7,241 bases of DNA from NCBI GenBank assembly GCA_946409855.1, contig CAMJXZ010000162.1:1-7241 (forward strand), in the 5' to 3' direction. The stretch comes from an uncultured Clostridia bacterium. GTDB taxonomy: Bacteria; Bacillota; Clostridia; Christensenellales; Aristaeellaceae. The position numbers were made by a program, and so were the translations under genes. Positions 6,054-7,241 of the stretch are shown piece by piece (positions within the stretch are counted from its first letter, which is position 1; each line of letters begins with the position of its first letter). Under the pieces are notes generated by a model that saw only the letters and a program-made list of their open reading frames with translations, was not told the DNA's origin and ran no database searches.

Positions 6054-6079
6054 TTCGTTCCGCGTACCGCGGCAACGAA
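6054..6079 (-). promoter_or_regulatory. Stable hairpin in the tannase-like 5' leader
   Basis: On the minus strand TTCGTT and CCGCG pair with CGCGG and AACGAA around a 3-base loop, giving 11 base pairs with a single bulged G. It fills about half of the predicted 55-base leader and ends about 7 bases before the AAGGAGG ribosome site, leaving that site free. A structure like this near the 5' end commonly slows mRNA decay. No riboswitch class is recognised. Confidence 0.5.
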
Positions 6080-6095
6080 GCTTTCTGATGATTTG

Positions 6096-6125
6096 ATTAT
6101 AAGGAGCCGGAGGAGAACGAATCAA
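6096..6125 (-). promoter_or_regulatory. Promoter of the tannase-like gene (TTGATT-N18-TATAAT)
   Basis: On the minus strand TTGATT (6120-6125) is followed after 18 bases by a perfect TATAAT (6096-6101). The predicted start near 6089 gives a leader of about 55 bases. The layout matches the other two minus-strand promoters of the window. A LysR box is centred about 62 bases upstream of the start. Confidence 0.68.
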
Positions 6126-6143
6126 TTCCGATCCCGCGTATAG

Positions 6144-6158
6144 ATTCCGTATTGGAAT
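6144..6158. promoter_or_regulatory. LysR box ATTCC-N5-GGAAT between the tannase-like gene and lysR2
   Basis: ATTCCGTATTGGAAT is a perfect 5-bp inverted repeat that contains the classical T-N11-A core of LysR recognition sites. Its centre lies near -62 of the tannase-like promoter, the usual LysR recognition position. A further ATTCC half-site at 6125-6129 touches the -35 box, where the activation site is normally found. It also lies 29-43 bases before the lysR2 ATG, so binding could repress lysR2 itself. The binder is inferred to be the adjacent LysR 2. Confidence 0.65.
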
Positions 6159-6186
6159 AAATTAAATGGAAGGGACGATCCTCTTC

Positions 6187-7044
6187 ATGGAAATCGAGTA
6201 TATCAGGCAATTTGCGCTGCTGGCCAGGGACTGTCACTTTCAATCCGCGGCGGATAAGCTGTTTATCAGTCAATCCACCCTGTCCAAGCATATCGCGGTG
6301 CTGGAAAAGGAACTGGGTCAAAGACTTTTTCACCGCACCACCCGGCAGGTGGAGCTGACGGACTTTGGCAGGGACTTTTTGTCCTATGCCGAAAAAATCA
6401 TCGGCGTCATGAATGACTGCGAAACGAATTTGATCGCAAAATACCGGAAAGCGTGCCCCGGCCTGCATGTGGGCGTTTCGCCCTTTGTATCCGTCAGTCG
6501 GCTGATGGAGGGAAAAATGGCATGTCAGGAAACGGTGCCTCAGATCGAAACCATGGTATTTACCGAAACCTCCTCCGAGCAATTGCGAAACGGCCTCAAA
6601 AGCGGACGGTTTCAGCTGGCAATCGACGGCGTCGGCCCGATGTGGGAAGATCCCGATTTTGCCGCGGTTCCGTATATGCAGGACCATCTGTGCGTACTGA
6701 TCGGCAGAACACACCCCCTGGCACAAAAGGAAACCGTTTCTCTGCACGAGTTGGAGCGTCTGCCATACATTCATTTGTATACCGAAACAGACGCCAGCCC
6801 CTTTCTCTCGGAGCCCGTTTCGGTGACTGATACCGTTCCGCAGACACTGCGGGCCGTGGCGGATGGGCAGGGCTGCACGATCCTCCCTTATGCACGGGTG
6901 AAAAAACATCTGCCTGAAAATGTTATTGCGCTTCGGCTGGTCCCCTCCCCGGATCTGAAGTTCAACGCTTACTATCTGCGCCATGTTCAGCGCAGCGAAA
7001 CAATGAGCGCGCTGCTGAAATACTTCGTGAAAACGAATCCATAA
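6187..7044 (+). CDS. LysR-family transcriptional regulator 2
   Basis: This is a 285-residue LysR regulator. The winged helix-turn-helix covers about residues 1-62, with ISQSTLSKHIAVLEKELG at about 27-44 and LFHRTTRQVELT after it. The effector domain runs from about 92 to the end. The ATG at 6187 is preferred over the one at 6166: it gives the canonical LysR start MEIEYIRQF and aligns without a gap to LysR 1, and GGAAGGGA lies about 11 bases before it, inside what the longer frame would translate. It is divergent from the tannase-like gene and likely controls it through the box at 6144-6158, possibly with repression of its own gene. No convincing promoter for it was found in the short intergenic region. 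A paralogue of LysR 1 by DNA-binding-domain similarity, it has a clearly different effector domain, suggesting a different inducer. Confidence 0.94.
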   Translation: MEIEYIRQFALLARDCHFQSAADKLFISQSTLSKHIAVLEKELGQRLFHRTTRQVELTDFGRDFLSYAEKIIGVMNDCETNLIAKYRKACPGLHVGVSPFVSVSRLMEGKMACQETVPQIETMVFTETSSEQLRNGLKSGRFQLAIDGVGPMWEDPDFAAVPYMQDHLCVLIGRTHPLAQKETVSLHELERLPYIHLYTETDASPFLSEPVSVTDTVPQTLRAVADGQGCTILPYARVKKHLPENVIALRLVPSPDLKFNAYYLRHVQRSETMSALLKYFVKTNP

Positions 7045-7048
7045 GAGA

Positions 7049-7077
7049 AGCGCCGGTCTGATTTTCGGATCGGCGCT
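7049..7077. terminator. Shared hairpin between convergent lysR2 and the right-edge hydrolase
   Basis: AGCGCCG (7049-7055) pairs with CGGCGCT (7071-7077), and the stem continues inward with wobble pairs to about 13 bp around a TTT loop. It starts 5 bases after the lysR2 stop and ends 7 bases before the stop of the minus-strand gene. On the minus strand it is followed by the T-rich TCTCTTATGG. The plus side lacks a T tract. The AGCGCC/GGCGCT arms also occur in the hairpin at 4346-4373. Confidence 0.6.
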
Positions 7078-7083
7078 CGCGAT

Positions 7084-7241
7084 TTACAGCTTTTGCTCAA
7101 ACAGCCAAGCCCGGACGGGCTCAAACAGGTATGCCCATTTCCAGGTGCTCATGTGATGCACTGCTGGGAAGATGCGGGCCCCGGGAAGCAGCACGCTGTC
7201 GCCGTCCAGCCATGTGAACTGGATATCGGCTTTTTGCCCGA
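7084..7241 (-). CDS. Alpha/beta hydrolase, C-terminal fragment
   Basis: A frame open to the right window edge encodes the last 51 residues of a protein, ending in TAA at 7084-7086. The translation includes TWLDGDSVLLPGAR, then HHMSTWKWAYLFEPVRAWLF and EQKL. A histidine followed by a short tryptophan-containing segment and a final helix ending WLF-Q is typical of the C-terminus of prolyl-oligopeptidase/esterase-type alpha/beta hydrolases, where that histidine belongs to the catalytic triad. Either His28 or His29 of the fragment could be the catalytic one. The gene is convergent with lysR2, so it belongs to another transcript. The nucleophile elbow and any signal peptide are outside the window, so the substrate cannot be inferred. 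Confidence 0.6.
   Translation of the reverse strand, partial: GQKADIQFTWLDGDSVLLPGARIFPAVHHMSTWKWAYLFEPVRAWLFEQKL

Noticed and set aside
6034..6075. ATG start at 6075 for the tannase-like gene
   Set aside because: It would place 14 charged residues before the signal peptide and use the leader hairpin as coding sequence, while MKKTIALIL at 6033 has a near-perfect ribosome site.
5152..6096. A 314-codon plus-strand frame opposite the tannase-like gene
   Set aside because: The opposite strand encodes a protein with signal peptide, nucleophile elbow and family motifs; the plus frame has none and covers that gene's leader.
6097..6984. A 295-codon minus-strand frame opposite lysR2
   Set aside because: It is a shadow of a complete LysR gene, and its composition shows no recognisable domain.
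1..7241. CRISPR array, tRNA, rRNA, insertion sequence or phage remnant
   Set aside because: No regularly spaced repeats, cloverleaf pattern, transposase motif or terminal inverted repeats were seen; every stretch is a gene or a short control region under 300 bases.

Overview
The window looks like chromosomal DNA from an uncultured, probably gut- or rumen-associated Bacillota (Clostridia, perhaps near Christensenellales). This is inferred from GC-rich coding sequence, strong AGGAGG-type ribosome sites, near-consensus housekeeping promoters and exported proteins starting MKK followed by a hydrophobic run ending in ASA or ALA. No rRNA, tRNA, CRISPR array, transposase or phage gene was seen, so the assignment is tentative.

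Layout, left to right. (1) 1-1714, minus strand: the first 33 codons of an oligopeptide/dipeptide-type ABC permease, preceded in its transcript by a GC hairpin and by a complete family 5 solute-binding protein. (2) 1715-1946: control region of the binding protein, with a promoter and an inverted-repeat operator. (3) 1947-3212, minus: a short cytoplasmic protein of the neutral/alkaline ceramidase superfamily, starting at GTG. (4) 3213-3452: divergent control region with a second copy of the same operator next to the ceramidase-like promoter, and a perfect TTGACA-N17-TATAAT promoter facing right. (5) 3453-4343, plus: LysR regulator 1. (6) 4346-4373: hairpin shared by two convergent genes. (7) 4384-6033, minus: a secreted subtype-B-tannase-like esterase with the catalytic and galloyl-binding residues of the family apparently intact. 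(8) 6034-6186: divergent control region with a T-N11-A LysR box. (9) 6187-7044, plus: LysR regulator 2, a paralogue of regulator 1. (10) 7084-7241, minus: C-terminal 51 residues of another alpha/beta hydrolase, cut by the window edge.

The window reads as two modules of the same design, each a LysR regulator divergent from a hydrolase gene. In module 1 the regulator's probable operator (TTTTTYGC-N10-GCGAAAAA) occurs twice, each time directly against the -35 box of a minus-strand promoter: once before the ceramidase-like hydrolase and once before the transporter's binding protein. This predicts that uptake of a substrate and its hydrolysis in the cytoplasm are controlled together. In module 2 the secreted tannase-like esterase has a classical LysR box centred near -62 of its own promoter. 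The three minus-strand promoters share the layout TTGATW-N18-(TATAAT-like). What links the two modules chemically (for example plant polyphenol esters outside the cell and an imported amide or peptide-like compound inside) is inference only.
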